Assembly: GCA_963753225.1 (NCBI GenBank)
Contig: CAVWBQ010000021.1
Span: 186,001 to 250,000, forward strand
DNA: 64,000 nucleotides
Direction: 5' to 3'
Source of the DNA: Palsa-504 sp963753225
GTDB lineage: Bacteria > Actinomycetota > Actinomycetes > Streptosporangiales > Streptosporangiaceae
Within the stretch, counting starts at the first letter, position 1; each line of letters opens with the position of its first letter. The notes beneath the pieces are model-generated. The model was not told the origin of the DNA. It was given only the letters and a program-made list of their open reading frames with translations, and ran no database searches. Shown piece after piece: positions 1 to 7,948 of the stretch. A program made the position numbers and the translations under genes.

Positions 1-1046
1 CTGATGTACGCGCCCTGCTCGACACTGTAGGTCTGGAACTGGCCGTCCGGGGTGGTGTTCATCTTGTTGACCAGCACGCCGTCGGTGTCCTGGGCCAGCA
101 GCGGATCCCAGTCGCGGCCCCAGATCACCTTGATCACGTTCCAGCCCGCGCCGCGGAAGAACGCCTCGAGTTCCTGGATGATCTTCCCGTTGCCGCGTAC
201 CGGCCCGTCCAGTCGCTGCAGGTTGCAGTTGATGACGAAGGTGAGGTTGTCCAGTTCCTCCCGGGAGGCCAGCCCGATCGCGCCGAGCGCCTCGGGCTCG
301 TCCATCTCGCCGTCGCCGAGGAACGCCCACACGTGCGACCGCGAGGTGTCGTGGATCTCGCGGGCCAGCAGGTACCGGTTGAACCTGGCCTGGTAGATCG
401 AGTTCAGCGCGCCGAGCCCCATCGACACGGTGGGGAACTCCCAGAATTCCGGCATCAGCCGCGGGTGCGGGTACGACGGCAGCCCGCCGCCCGGATGGGA
501 TAGCTCCTGCCGGAACCCGTTGAGCTGGTCCTCGGTTAGCCGGCCCTCGAGGAAGGCCCGCGCGTAGATGCCCGGTGCCGCGTGCCCCTGGAAGAACACC
601 TGGTCGCCGGACTCGCCGTGGTCCTTGCCCCGGAAGAAGTGGTTGAAGCCGACCTCGTACAGGCTGGCCGCGCTGGCATAGGTGGCGATGTGCCCGCCCA
701 CGCCCATGCCGGGCCGGTTCGCACGGGAGACCATCACCGCCGCGTTCCACCTGATGTAGGCCCTGATCCGGCGCTCGACGTGCTCGTCGCCGGGGAACCA
801 AGGCTCGCGCTCCGGCGGGATCGTGTTGATGAAGTCGGTGCTGCGCAGGCCGGGCACCCCGACTTGCTGCTCGCGCGCCCGCTCGAGCAGGCGGAGCATC
901 ACGTACCTGGCGCGGGCCCGCCCTCTGGTGCGCACGACCGAATCGAACGACTCGACCCATTCGCGTGTCTCGTCCGGGTCGATGTCGGGCAACTGGGTCG
1001 GCAACCCGTCGCTGATGATCGAGAATTGCTGACGTCCGGAAGCCAC
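1..1046 (-). CDS. aceE: Pyruvate dehydrogenase E1 component, homodimeric type (5' part; 3' end outside window)
   Basis: Thiamine-diphosphate-dependent decarboxylation of pyruvate and acetyl transfer to E2 lipoate in the pyruvate dehydrogenase complex. About 348 N-terminal residues are visible. The reverse-strand reading contains typical AceE segments: RARYVMLRLLERA, the GVGGHIATYASAASLYEVGFNHFFRG region (split here as GVGGHIATY and ASLYEVGFNHFFRG), SHPGGGLPSYPHPRL, and the ThDP-binding GDGEMDEPEA motif. A GTG at 1044-1046 is the likely start (VASGRQQFS...). The gene runs off the left edge and the E2-interacting and C-terminal domains are not seen. It is divergent from the DUF3052 gene and ahpE, an order also known in Streptomyces. 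Identification is secure; only the exact start is inferred. Confidence 0.95.
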   Translation of the reverse strand, partial: MASGRQQFSIISDGLPTQLPDIDPDETREWVESFDSVVRTRGRARARYVMLRLLERAREQQVGVPGLRSTDFINTIPPEREPWFPGDEHVERRIRAYIRWNAAVMVSRANRPGMGVGGHIATYASAASLYEVGFNHFFRGKDHGESGDQVFFQGHAAPGIYARAFLEGRLTEDQLNGFRQELSHPGGGLPSYPHPRLMPEFWEFPTVSMGLGALNSIYQARFNRYLLAREIHDTSRSHVWAFLGDGEMDEPEALGAIGLASREELDNLTFVINCNLQRLDGPVRGNGKIIQELEAFFRGAGWNVIKVIWGRDWDPLLAQDTDGVLVNKMNTTPDGQFQTYSVEQGAYI

Positions 1047-1163
1047 GGGGTAGCCTCGCCTTCCGCTGTGAGTCGGGCGGCCGGTCGGCCGCGTGAACGG
1101 ATCCCTCGATGTGTCGTCCAGACCAATCGTCGTACGAACTGGCCCATCGCGCATCTCTACTTG

Positions 1164-1302
1164 ACGGTAACCGGACCTGCGGGGGGCTTCGCCCCCCGCA
1201 TACCCCCCAAGACCAGTGCGGGGGGCGGTTTCGCCACCGGCGAACCGCCCGGACCCCTGCGGCGGCCCCCGTTTCGCCGAAGGCGGAGTTTTTGGTTACT
1301 GT
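1164..1302. repeat. Hairpin-rich intergenic segment bounded by imperfect 9-bp inverted repeats
   Basis: The 489-bp gap between aceE and the DUF3052 gene holds no convincing gene. Inside it, ACGGTAACC (1164-1172) and GGTTACTGT (1294-1302) form an inverted pair with one mismatch. Between them lie three strong GC hairpins: GGGGGGC-TTC-GCCCCCC near 1181-1197, a GGCGGTT...AACCGCC stem near 1223-1249, and a CCG/CGG stem near 1269-1287. This could be a small palindromic repeat element or a structured leader or terminator region. The stems are seen directly; the function is not known. Confidence 0.5.
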
Positions 1303-1535
1303 ACGTGATGAGAACTCCGGTGAGTAACCAGCTGGGGGAGCGGGCAGGTCAATTTATGGTGGCGGTTTGCCAGCCTGGAGCCATTGCTACTTGCGCACCG
1401 GGCCGACCCAGTGTGAACTGTCCCAACAAGAAGTGCTGACGTGCCGTCGCTGTCAGGGGGATGGGCCCACAGTTCCCGTGGGGCCCGCACACCTCCGGGC
1501 GCGGCGGCGCGGGGAGGGATTCAAGGAGGACGTCA

Positions 1536-1964
1536 GTGAGCGCGACCGCGGGCCAGGCGCAGGACGAACGCGGCCAGGCCGAACGGCTCGGTATCAAACC
1601 GGGCCAGGTGGTGCAGGAGATCGGTTACGACGATGATTGCGACGAGCAGCTGCGCGGCGCGATCACCCGGATAGACGGCGTGGAGCTGGTCGATGAGGAC
1701 TACGACGACGTGGTCGACGTGGTCCTGCTGTGGTGGCGAGACGGGGACGGAGACCTCGTCGACGCGCTGGTCGACGCGCTGACGCCGCTTGCCGACGGGG
1801 GGTACATCTGGCTGCTCACGCCGAAGGCGGGCCGGTCAGGTCATGTCGAGCCGAGTGATATCGGCGAGGCCGCCCCCACGGCCGGCCTGTCGCAGACCTC
1901 GAGCGTGAGCGCGGCCCGCGACTGGTCAGGTACGCGGCTGGTCGCGCCCAAGGCGCGCCGATGA
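1536..1964 (+). CDS. DUF3052 family protein
   Basis: A 142-residue acidic cytoplasmic protein of unknown biochemical role, found almost only in Actinobacteria and usually next to aceE and a peroxiredoxin gene, as here. The family signature region is visible: LGIKPGQVVQEIGYDDDCDE, then an Asp/Glu-rich stretch DEDYDDVVDVVLLWWRDGDGD, and GGYIWLLTPKAGR. The tail GTRLVAPKARR is also typical. The GTG at 1536 is chosen because an AAGGAGG ribosome-binding site (1523-1529) sits a few bases upstream; earlier in-frame starts lack one. The length matches the family. The conserved neighbourhood suggests a role linked to central metabolism or redox stress, but no activity can be read from the sequence. Confidence 0.85.
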   Translation: MSATAGQAQDERGQAERLGIKPGQVVQEIGYDDDCDEQLRGAITRIDGVELVDEDYDDVVDVVLLWWRDGDGDLVDALVDALTPLADGGYIWLLTPKAGRSGHVEPSDIGEAAPTAGLSQTSSVSAARDWSGTRLVAPKARR

Positions 1965-2020
1965 GGTCCTGACCAGGGTTTGAAGGGGCAGCGTCGGCAC
2001 GCCGCTGACCGGCCGTTCAG

Positions 2021-2052
2021 CTGGTTTTCATCCTGAACGGTCCTGGTTTTCA
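2021..2052 (+). promoter_or_regulatory. Direct repeat upstream of ahpE, possible operator
   Basis: CTGGTTTTCA occurs at 2021-2030 and again at 2043-2052, a 22-bp spacing that places both copies on the same face of the helix. They lie about 80-110 bp upstream of the ahpE start, in the only gap between the DUF3052 gene and ahpE. This arrangement suits a regulator-binding pair or a promoter region. No regulator is identified. Confidence 0.3.
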
Positions 2053-2130
2053 CGCCCCAGGATCGGTGGCAGACTAGGTGGGTGGCAAGCGAGGCACGTT
2101 CGCGCCTCAGGTGACGTGAAAGGACCAGGA

Positions 2131-2592
2131 ATGGCGGTGGAAGTAGGCGAGGCGGCGCCCGACTTCGAGCTCAGGGACCAGCACGGTACGCCCGTCAGGC
2201 TGTCCGGTTTCCGCGGCGCCAAGAACGTCGTGCTGGTCTTTTACCCGCTGGCGTTCAGCGGCGTGTGCACCGGTGAGCTGTGCGCCATCCGCGACGAGTT
2301 CCCCGAAGTCAACCGGGAGGACGTCGAGCTGCTCACGGTCTCGGTGGACTCCACCTTCGCCCACCGGGCCTGGGCCGACGCCGAGCACTTCCAGTTCGGG
2401 CTGCTGTCGGATTTCTGGCCGCACGGGGAGGTGGCCAAGCTGTACGGTGTGTTCGACTCCGAACGCGGTCTCGCGACCCGGGGGACGTTCATCATCGACA
2501 AGGACGGCGTCGTGCGGTGGAAGGTCGTCAACCCGATCCCGCAGGCGCGCGATCTCGCCGAATACTCGAAGGCGCTCGCCGCGCTCGGCTAG
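2131..2592 (+). CDS. ahpE: Peroxiredoxin, AhpE type
   Basis: Cysteine-based peroxidase that reduces hydroperoxides and peroxynitrite in the cytoplasm. The 153-residue length matches mycobacterial AhpE. The thioredoxin-like fold motif VFYPLAFSGVCTGELCAIRD carries the peroxidatic Cys46; a second Cys51 lies five residues later. The downstream SVDS, AHRAW and RGTFIIDKDGVV segments are also standard. The start at ATG 2131 is favoured by AGGACCAGGA just upstream; a GTG at 2116 is in frame but has no ribosome-binding site. It follows the DUF3052 gene, probably with its own promoter. The one-Cys versus two-Cys mechanism cannot be settled from sequence alone. Confidence 0.9.
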   Translation: MAVEVGEAAPDFELRDQHGTPVRLSGFRGAKNVVLVFYPLAFSGVCTGELCAIRDEFPEVNREDVELLTVSVDSTFAHRAWADAEHFQFGLLSDFWPHGEVAKLYGVFDSERGLATRGTFIIDKDGVVRWKVVNPIPQARDLAEYSKALAALG

Positions 2593-2620
2593 CGTCGCGG
2601 TCCGAGGGAGGCCTGGGGGA

Positions 2621-2965
2621 TTGCCGTGTTACCGCTGCGGCGTGCGGCAGACGGACCCGGAGCGGGGCAAGAGCCCCTGGCGCCGCGGCGTGCTGCGCGA
2701 CGAGCTGGTCCTGGTCTGCCCGGCCTGCCAGGAGTCCGGGGAGTGGACCGCTGAGCTCGAGTCCTGCTCCAGGTGCGCCAGCGTGCACCTGATCCGGCGG
2801 CTCGGCCAGGTCGAGTGCCTGGACTGCGGCCTGGTCCGCGAGCCCGAGGTGGCACTGGTGCCCGCGGCGCGCCCCCGCTCGGCCAGCACGGCCTCGGGTC
2901 GTCCCGACGCCGCTCTGGCCGAGGAGGTCGGCCGCGCCCTCGACCGCCTGCTCGGCCGCGCGTAG
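2621..2965 (+). CDS. Small protein with four CxxC zinc-ribbon knuckles
   Basis: A 114-residue protein starting 28 bp after ahpE. It has four CxxC pairs: CYRCG at the very N-terminus, CPACQ, CSRCA and CLDCG, so it probably binds two zinc ions. The rest is Arg- and Ala-rich and ends in a short helix (VGRALDRLLGRA). The TTG at 2621 is taken as the start because the first knuckle begins at residue 3 and a GGGAGG sequence lies upstream; no ATG is available. It may be co-transcribed with ahpE. The family is not recognised with certainty; a nucleic-acid-binding or protein-scaffold role is only a guess. Confidence 0.65.
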   Translation: MPCYRCGVRQTDPERGKSPWRRGVLRDELVLVCPACQESGEWTAELESCSRCASVHLIRRLGQVECLDCGLVREPEVALVPAARPRSASTASGRPDAALAEEVGRALDRLLGRA

Positions 2966-3041
2966 TTTAAGTTCGCCTGGCGCAGGTAGCGCGGATGACA
3001 GGACATACGCATCCGCGAGACGACAGAGGAGGCGCGACATC

Positions 3042-3458
3042 ATGGACGCCAAGGTGCGTGACGTGATGACGCCGGGCCCCATCGGGGTGGACTACCACCG
3101 GTCGATCGGCGAAGCCGCCCGCACCATGCGCGACTGGGGGGTCGGCGCGCTCCTCGTCGTAAGCGGCCAGTCGCTGTACGGCCTGGTCACCGACCGCGAT
3201 CTGGTGGTGCGGGCGGTCGCCGAGGCGCGGGATGCGGACGAGCCGGTCGGCCCGCTGAGCAGCCCGGACGTGATCGGCGTGGACGCGGACGCCGGCGTGC
3301 ACGAGGCTATGCGCCTGATGCGCGAGCACGCGGTGCGCAGGCTGCCTGTCCTCGAGGACGGGCAGGTCGCGGGCATCGTGTCACTGGGCGACCTGGCCCT
3401 GCCGGACGAGCCCGCGCTTGCGTTCGCCTGGCTCAGCCCGGTAACCGTGGCCGTCTGA
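3042..3458 (+). CDS. CBS domain pair protein
   Basis: A 138-residue protein made of two CBS repeats. The first spans roughly residues 7-60 (VRDVMTPGP...ALLVV...LYGLVTDRDLVVRAV) and the second 75-130 (MRLMREHAVRRLPVLEDGQVAGIVSLGDLA). Such Bateman modules bind adenine nucleotides and act as energy sensors, or occur as abundant stress proteins in actinobacteria. An AGGAGGCG ribosome-binding site lies a few bases before ATG 3042. The ligD-type polymerase gene follows after 21 bp and a second CBS protein gene after that, so 3042-5606 may form one transcription unit. The ligand is unknown. Confidence 0.85.
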   Translation: MDAKVRDVMTPGPIGVDYHRSIGEAARTMRDWGVGALLVVSGQSLYGLVTDRDLVVRAVAEARDADEPVGPLSSPDVIGVDADAGVHEAMRLMREHAVRRLPVLEDGQVAGIVSLGDLALPDEPALAFAWLSPVTVAV

Positions 3459-3479
3459 CGCGACCCGGAGGAACCCGCC

Positions 3480-4394
3480 ATGGCCGACGAGATCACCATC
3501 GGCGGCATCACGGTGCCGCTCACCCACCCGGACAAGGTCCTGTTCCCCGGGGACGGCGTCACCAAGGCGGACCTGGCCAGGTACTACGCGGATGTTGCCG
3601 ACCGGATGCTGCCCTGGCTGCGGGACCGGCCGGTCACCATGGTGCGCTACCCCGACGGCCTGGACGGCCAGCGTTTCTTTCAGAAGAACGCGCCCTCGTA
3701 CTTTCCCGGCTGGATCCGCCGCGTCCGGGTGGGCAAGGAGGGCGGCGAGGTCGAGCACGTCCTCTGCGACAAGCCGGCCACGCTGGTCTACCTGGCCAAC
3801 CAGGCCTGCATCGAGATTCATGCGTTCCTCAGCCGGGTGGACAAGCTCGGCGCGCCCGACCAGCTGGTGTTCGACTTCGACCCGCCGGACGGCGAGCGGT
3901 TCGGCGACGTGCGGCGGGCCGCGCTGTGGGCACGCGACCTGCTGGACGGCGAACTCGGCCTGACCAGCTTCGTCCGGACCAGCGGCGGCCGCGGGCTGCA
4001 CGTCCACGTGGCGCTGAACCGGCGGGCGGAATTCGAGGAGGTCCGCGAGTTCGCGCATCACGCGGCCGAGGTGCTGGCCCGCAGGCACCCGGACGCCATC
4101 ACCGTCGAGCAGCGCAAGGACAAGCGGGGGAGCCGGATCTACGCCGACGTCATGCGCAACGCCTACGCGCAGACGGTGACAGCCAGCTACGGCGTCCGGG
4201 CCCGCCCAGGCGCGGCGGTGGCCACCCCTCTGAGCTGGGCCGAAGTCGAGGACGACGGCCTGGCGCCCGGCCGGTTCACGATGGCGACGATCCGGGCCAG
4301 GCTCGACGGCGGCACGGACCCCTGGGCAGACTTCGCCGAGTCCAGGCACGGCCTCGGCCAGGCCGCGAAGCGGCTGGCCAAGCTGGACACCTGA
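3480..4394 (+). CDS. LigD-type primase-polymerase (non-homologous end joining)
   Basis: A 304-residue archaeo-eukaryotic-primase polymerase domain, like the polymerase part of DNA ligase D, which fills and extends ends during Ku-dependent double-strand-break repair. The metal-binding motif FDFDPP gives Asp132 and Asp134; a third acidic residue is Asp223 in RIYADVMRN. SGGRGLHVHVAL is the nucleotide-binding histidine motif. It opens with the typical LTHPDKVLFP segment. The ligase and phosphoesterase domains are absent, and the length is normal for the stand-alone form common in actinobacteria. No ku gene is in the window. The start ATG 3480 has CCCGGAGGAACC upstream. Neighbours are CBS proteins and a DNA glycosylase-like protein. 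Confidence 0.9.
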   Translation: MADEITIGGITVPLTHPDKVLFPGDGVTKADLARYYADVADRMLPWLRDRPVTMVRYPDGLDGQRFFQKNAPSYFPGWIRRVRVGKEGGEVEHVLCDKPATLVYLANQACIEIHAFLSRVDKLGAPDQLVFDFDPPDGERFGDVRRAALWARDLLDGELGLTSFVRTSGGRGLHVHVALNRRAEFEEVREFAHHAAEVLARRHPDAITVEQRKDKRGSRIYADVMRNAYAQTVTASYGVRARPGAAVATPLSWAEVEDDGLAPGRFTMATIRARLDGGTDPWADFAESRHGLGQAAKRLAKLDT

Positions 4395-4519
4395 TCAGGC
4401 CGCGGCTGGCGCACCTCCGGCCTCACATCCCGCACCCGCGTTGACTTGCGCGTTTGCGACCGGCTCCGGCGGGTAGCCTCAGCCGAATCAGCCCGAGAGG
4501 TCGCAGGAGGTGGAGCACG

Positions 4520-4936
4520 ATGAGGAAGGCGCGCGACATCATGTCGGCGGCGCCGGCCTGCATGGCGCCAGGCGAATCGGTGTCCGCCGCGGCCAGGGCC
4601 ATGAAGCGGCACGGGATCGGCACCGTCCTGGTGCTGACCGACGGCAAGTTCAGCGGGCTCGTCACCGACCGGGATATCACGGTGCGGGTGCTGGCCGAGA
4701 ACCGTGACCCGCGGACCACGCGGATCGGTGACATCTGCAGCGGCGAACCGGTGGTGCTCGGTCCGGACGACGACCTTTCCGAGGCGGCCCGGCTGGTCCG
4801 CGATCACGCAGTGCGCCGCATCCCCGTGCTGCGCGACGGGACGCCCGTCGGGGTCGTGTCCGTCGGTGACCTCGCGCTAGACGGGGACGCGACGTCGGCG
4901 CTGCCCGTCGTGTCCTCCGCCCCGCCGAGCTCCTGA
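4520..4936 (+). CDS. CBS domain pair protein (second copy)
   Basis: A 138-residue paralogue of the CBS protein at 3042, same length and layout: ARDIMSAAPACMAPGES opens CBS1, followed by GTVLVLTDGKFSGLVTDRDI, then CBS2 with ARLVRDHAVRRIPVLRDGTP and VSVGDLALDG. The start ATG 4520 is supported by AGGAGG at 4505-4510; the longer upstream reading has no ribosome-binding site. It lies between the LigD polymerase and the HhH-GPD gene with short gaps, so co-expression is likely. A nucleotide-sensing role is inferred from the domain; the partner is unknown. Confidence 0.85.
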   Translation: MRKARDIMSAAPACMAPGESVSAAARAMKRHGIGTVLVLTDGKFSGLVTDRDITVRVLAENRDPRTTRIGDICSGEPVVLGPDDDLSEAARLVRDHAVRRIPVLRDGTPVGVVSVGDLALDGDATSALPVVSSAPPSS

Positions 4937-4949
4937 CCGGGGATCGTGC

Positions 4950-5606
4950 ATGACAGGCAGGCCAGAATCGATTGTCAGGGAGCTGCTCACCCGCCACGGG
5001 CGGCTTTACGCCGAGGACGCCGGCATCAAGCTGACCGACCGCCCGGGTCCCCTCTACCAGCTGCTCGTGCTGGCCACGCTGCTGAGCGCGCCGATCCCGG
5101 CGGAAACCGCGGTCGCGGCCGCACGCGAGCTGTTCGCGGCCGGCTACCGGAGCCCGAAGGCGATGAGCGAGGCCAGCTGGCAGGACCGGGTGGACGCGCT
5201 CGGCCGGGGCCATTACCGGCGCTACGACGAGCGCACCGCGACGATGCTCGGTGACGGTGCCGAGCTGCTGGCCGGCAAGTGGCATGGCGACCTGCGCAAA
5301 CTGCGGGACGACGCAGGCGGCGAGGTGGCGGGAGTCACGGCGAGGCTGACCGAGTTTCCCGGGGTGGGACCCGTCGGGGCGAGCATCTTCCTGCGGGAGG
5401 TCCAGGAGACATGGCCAGTGGTCGCCCCGTTTGTGGACGCCAAGGTGACCAGCGGAGCGCACCGGGTGCGGCTGCCTGCCGACCGCGGGTCGCTGGCCGG
5501 GTTGCTGGCGGCCAGCGACCAGCCCGCGCGTCTCGCCGCCGCGCTGGTCCGCGTGTCGCTCAGCCAGCGGGCCGCAAGCGAAGTTACGGCTTCTGTGCGT
5601 GACTAA
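4950..5606 (+). CDS. HhH-GPD DNA glycosylase-like protein
   Basis: A 218-residue helix-hairpin-helix GPD superfamily protein, the fold of endonuclease III and MutY, which excise damaged bases. The hairpin LTEFPGVGPVGASIFL (about residues 131-146) lacks the Lys used by bifunctional endonuclease III, but the conserved catalytic-type Asp is present as Asp163 in FVDAKVTSG. The C-terminal four-cysteine iron-sulfur loop is missing. It could therefore be a monofunctional glycosylase or a DNA-binding relative. It starts 13 bp after the CBS gene and closes the probable operon that also carries the LigD polymerase, which fits DNA repair. Confidence 0.75.
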   Translation: MTGRPESIVRELLTRHGRLYAEDAGIKLTDRPGPLYQLLVLATLLSAPIPAETAVAAARELFAAGYRSPKAMSEASWQDRVDALGRGHYRRYDERTATMLGDGAELLAGKWHGDLRKLRDDAGGEVAGVTARLTEFPGVGPVGASIFLREVQETWPVVAPFVDAKVTSGAHRVRLPADRGSLAGLLAASDQPARLAAALVRVSLSQRAASEVTASVRD

Positions 5607-5781
5607 TCCCGTTCCGTGCGCGACTGCGCCCTGGCGCCCGTTACACTAACGAGATCCCGCCGTATGCGGCCTGATACCCTCGTCCGCCCGGTCGTTTGCT
5701 CCCCGTAAGTGCGGGTAGGCGATGGTTTCCGTGGCCGCGATCGCTACGGCTCTGGAACCTCGATGAGGATGTGAGTCTCAG

Positions 5782-6276
5782 ATGAGCCTGCCCGCTTGCC
5801 AGCAGCGCGCACTCGATCGCATGGAAGGCGCCCTGCGGGCAAGTGAGCCCCGTCTGGCGTCGATGTACACGATTTTCGGCCGCCTCAACGCCGGTGAGCC
5901 CATCGGTGCGGAGCGGCTCACGCGCAAGCGACTGCGATGGCTGCAGCCGGGCACGGCCATGTACGCGATCGTGCTGGTCCCCGTCATGTTCGCCGCCATC
6001 ATCGTCGGCGCGCTGCTCGGCGGCGGCACGCGCAGCACGGCTGCCTGCGAGGCCAGCTACTCGGTGGGCGGCGTGTCGCCGCTGGCCAGCCGGCCCACCT
6101 GCCCGGTCTCGGGCAAGACCGTTAAGGTCGCGGTGCGCAAGACGATCTCCGTCACCGCGCGGCTCGCCTGCACCGCGGGACAGGCCGCCCGGTTCACCAC
6201 CCTGACCGGGAACGACCAGGCGGTCCCGCCGGCGGCGCGGGCGTACGCGGCGGCTGGCCCGCGCGGGGCGTGCTAG
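5782..6276 (+). CDS. DUF3040 family membrane protein
   Basis: A 164-residue protein. The N-terminus (LPACQQRALDRMEGALRASE, then PRLASMYTIFGRL) is the recognisable DUF3040 signature of actinobacterial small membrane proteins. One clear membrane helix follows at about residues 58-80 (AMYAIVLVPVMFAAIIVGAL). The C-terminal part is an Ala-, Val- and Cys-containing tail, longer than in many family members, of unknown function and probably on the outer face. The start ATG 5782 is the first with the conserved N-terminus. It stands 25 bp upstream of the GAF-ANTAR gene. No biochemical role is known for the family. Confidence 0.75.
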   Translation: MSLPACQQRALDRMEGALRASEPRLASMYTIFGRLNAGEPIGAERLTRKRLRWLQPGTAMYAIVLVPVMFAAIIVGALLGGGTRSTAACEASYSVGGVSPLASRPTCPVSGKTVKVAVRKTISVTARLACTAGQAARFTTLTGNDQAVPPAARAYAAAGPRGAC

Positions 6277-6301
6277 AAATGAGCCAGGGACGGAGGAGCC
6301 G

Positions 6302-7063
6302 GTGCCGATCGAGCAGTTCGGGCATGGGGCAGCGGAACTACTGAGCCTCACCAACGGCGGCGAGGCTCGGTCGCTGAACAAGCTCACCGAACTGGCCGCC
6401 TGGCAGGTGCCCTCGTGTTCGGGGGCGCACGCCGCCGTCTGGCGCGACGGAGAGGTCGTCAGTGCCGCCGCTACCCATCCTGACCTGGCTGAACTCGCTG
6501 ATCTGCAGCTGAGGAGCGGCTCCGGCCCGCTGGTGGAGGCGGCCGAGGGCGGTGCCGCGGTCAGCTGCCCGGATACCCTCGACGAGGCCCGCTGGCCCGA
6601 CTTTGCCGAGGCGGCGCTGCGCCGCGGCGTCCGGTGCTCGGTTCACCTGGTGCGGGAACTTCACGGCGGCGCCCTGGTGCTGTCGCTGTTCGGGGTGCGC
6701 CCGGGCGTGCTTGACGCCGAGTCCAATCCGATGGCCGATATGCTCGCCGCGTTCGGCGGCGCCATGCTCACCAACGCCACCGCCTACAACCAGGCCCAGC
6801 GCACGGCCAGCCAGCTCAAGGACGCGGTGGTGGCCCGGTCAGTCACCGACCAGGCCAAGGGCATATTGATGCACGCCCTCGGCTGCGACGCCGGCGAGGC
6901 GCTGAAGCGCCTGCGGCAGGAGTCGCAGCGCCGCCACGTCAAGGTGACCGAGGTGGCCACCGAGGTCGTGGCGGCGTACGGCGGTGAAGCGGCCGCGCGC
7001 TCGCCTCGCAAAAGATCCGCCGGGGCGGCAGGCGCCCCGGCGGACGGTGATCTATCGGGCTAG
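6302..7063 (+). CDS. GAF-ANTAR domain RNA-binding regulator
   Basis: A 253-residue one-protein sensor. A GAF domain fills about residues 25-165 and an ANTAR RNA-binding domain residues 175-225 (VTDQAKGILMHALGCDAGEA, LKRLRQESQRR, VTEVATEVVAAY). ANTAR proteins bind paired stem-loops in nascent mRNA and prevent termination. GTG 6302 is the probable start, with GGAGGAGCCG just upstream. The C-terminal 25 residues are low complexity. Its ligand and RNA targets are unknown; the position at the head of a stress-regulation block suggests a similar role. It is convergent with the GlsB-like gene. Confidence 0.85.
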   Translation: MPIEQFGHGAAELLSLTNGGEARSLNKLTELAAWQVPSCSGAHAAVWRDGEVVSAAATHPDLAELADLQLRSGSGPLVEAAEGGAAVSCPDTLDEARWPDFAEAALRRGVRCSVHLVRELHGGALVLSLFGVRPGVLDAESNPMADMLAAFGGAMLTNATAYNQAQRTASQLKDAVVARSVTDQAKGILMHALGCDAGEALKRLRQESQRRHVKVTEVATEVVAAYGGEAAARSPRKRSAGAAGAPADGDLSG

Positions 7064-7093
7064 CGGCCGGCTACCAGCCCTGGCGGCTGGCTA

Positions 7094-7393
7094 CTAGCGA
7101 CGCCAGGCAGTCCGGCGGCGGCTGCGGGTGTGGTAGCGGCCGTAGCCGCGCGTGGTGAACGCGCTGACCGCGAGCGCCGCGAGCAGCACGGCCACGATGA
7201 ATGTGATCACCGTGTGCCCGGCGCCGAGCAACGCGGCCGTCAGGATCCCGCCGACTATGGCGGCCACAATCCCGATGAGGATCGTCACGATGATCCCGAT
7301 GTGCTGCCGGCCGGGGATGACCAGGCGGGCTACCGCGCCGATCACAAGGCCGATGAGGATCCACCAGATGATGACGGAAAGCGTGATGACCAT
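7094..7393 (-). CDS. GlsB/YeaQ/YmgE-family small membrane protein
   Basis: A 99-residue protein of the transglycosylase-associated (GlsB/YeaQ/YmgE) family, small integral membrane proteins induced by stress in many bacteria. Three hydrophobic helices are visible: IIWWILIGLVIGAVARLVIP, a GIIVTILIGIVAAIVGGIL helix, and VITFIVAVLLAALAVSAF. The family motif GLVIGAVARLVIPGRQ is intact. The tail is unusually Arg-rich (RYHTRSRRRTAWRR). The start ATG 7393 is preceded by AGGAGAGG. It lies downstream of the sigma factor and DUF6458 genes on the same strand and could belong to that regulon. Confidence 0.85.
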   Translation of the reverse strand: MVITLSVIIWWILIGLVIGAVARLVIPGRQHIGIIVTILIGIVAAIVGGILTAALLGAGHTVITFIVAVLLAALAVSAFTTRGYGRYHTRSRRRTAWRR

Positions 7394-7502
7394 GACCTCT
7401 CCTATATGGCTTATTACGGTTGGGTTCGCTTCGTGGGCTTAACGGGTTTCTCGGTACGAGGCCCCCCGACCGTGCCGTGCTCGTCGCCTGCGCTCGTCGG
7501 CG

Positions 7503-7913
7503 TCACTCTTCATAAACGTCCTCGATGACCTCCGTCTCGCGGGCGGGGCGCGCCTCACCTGTGATGTCGCGGGTACTGGCGTTGGCATCGATATGGCTGG
7601 CCGCCTCAGGACTGCCCAGCGCGCCGGGGGCGGGCAGGCCCGCCTGGACGCGGGTGCTGGCCGGGTTCCGGTTCACGTAGGCCGGGTAGGTGACCTCCTC
7701 GACCCTGGCCCCGGGGCGCCAGCGGGTCTGCCGCGTGAACACGCGGCGCCCGACCCAGCCGTAGCCGCGGCGCGGGATGGCGATCCCGATCAGGCCGATG
7801 ACGATGAGCACCCAGCCCGCGGTGTGCAGGTTGAAGACCGATGTATTCGTAGTCACGGCGAAGGCGAGAATTGCGCCGACGGCGATAAGCGCTAGGCCCA
7901 CTCCCGTTTTCAT
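7503..7913 (-). CDS. DUF6458-like two-helix membrane protein
   Basis: A 136-residue protein with two membrane helices (MKTGVGLALIAVGAILAFAV and HTAGWVLIVIGLIGIAIP) followed by a long hydrophilic tail with RRVFTRQTRWRPGARVEEV and an acidic end (EVIEDVYEE). It resembles DUF6458 proteins and has a paralogue at 36382-36705. ATG 7913 is chosen because AAAGGATC lies just before it. Only 35 bp separate it from the stop of the upstream sigma-factor gene, so the two are probably co-transcribed. This links it to general stress, but its function is unknown. Confidence 0.7.
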   Translation of the reverse strand: MKTGVGLALIAVGAILAFAVTTNTSVFNLHTAGWVLIVIGLIGIAIPRRGYGWVGRRVFTRQTRWRPGARVEEVTYPAYVNRNPASTRVQAGLPAPGALGSPEAASHIDANASTRDITGEARPARETEVIEDVYEE

Positions 7914-7948
7914 GATGATCCTTTCGCTTGTCAGGGTGCCGTAGCTCG

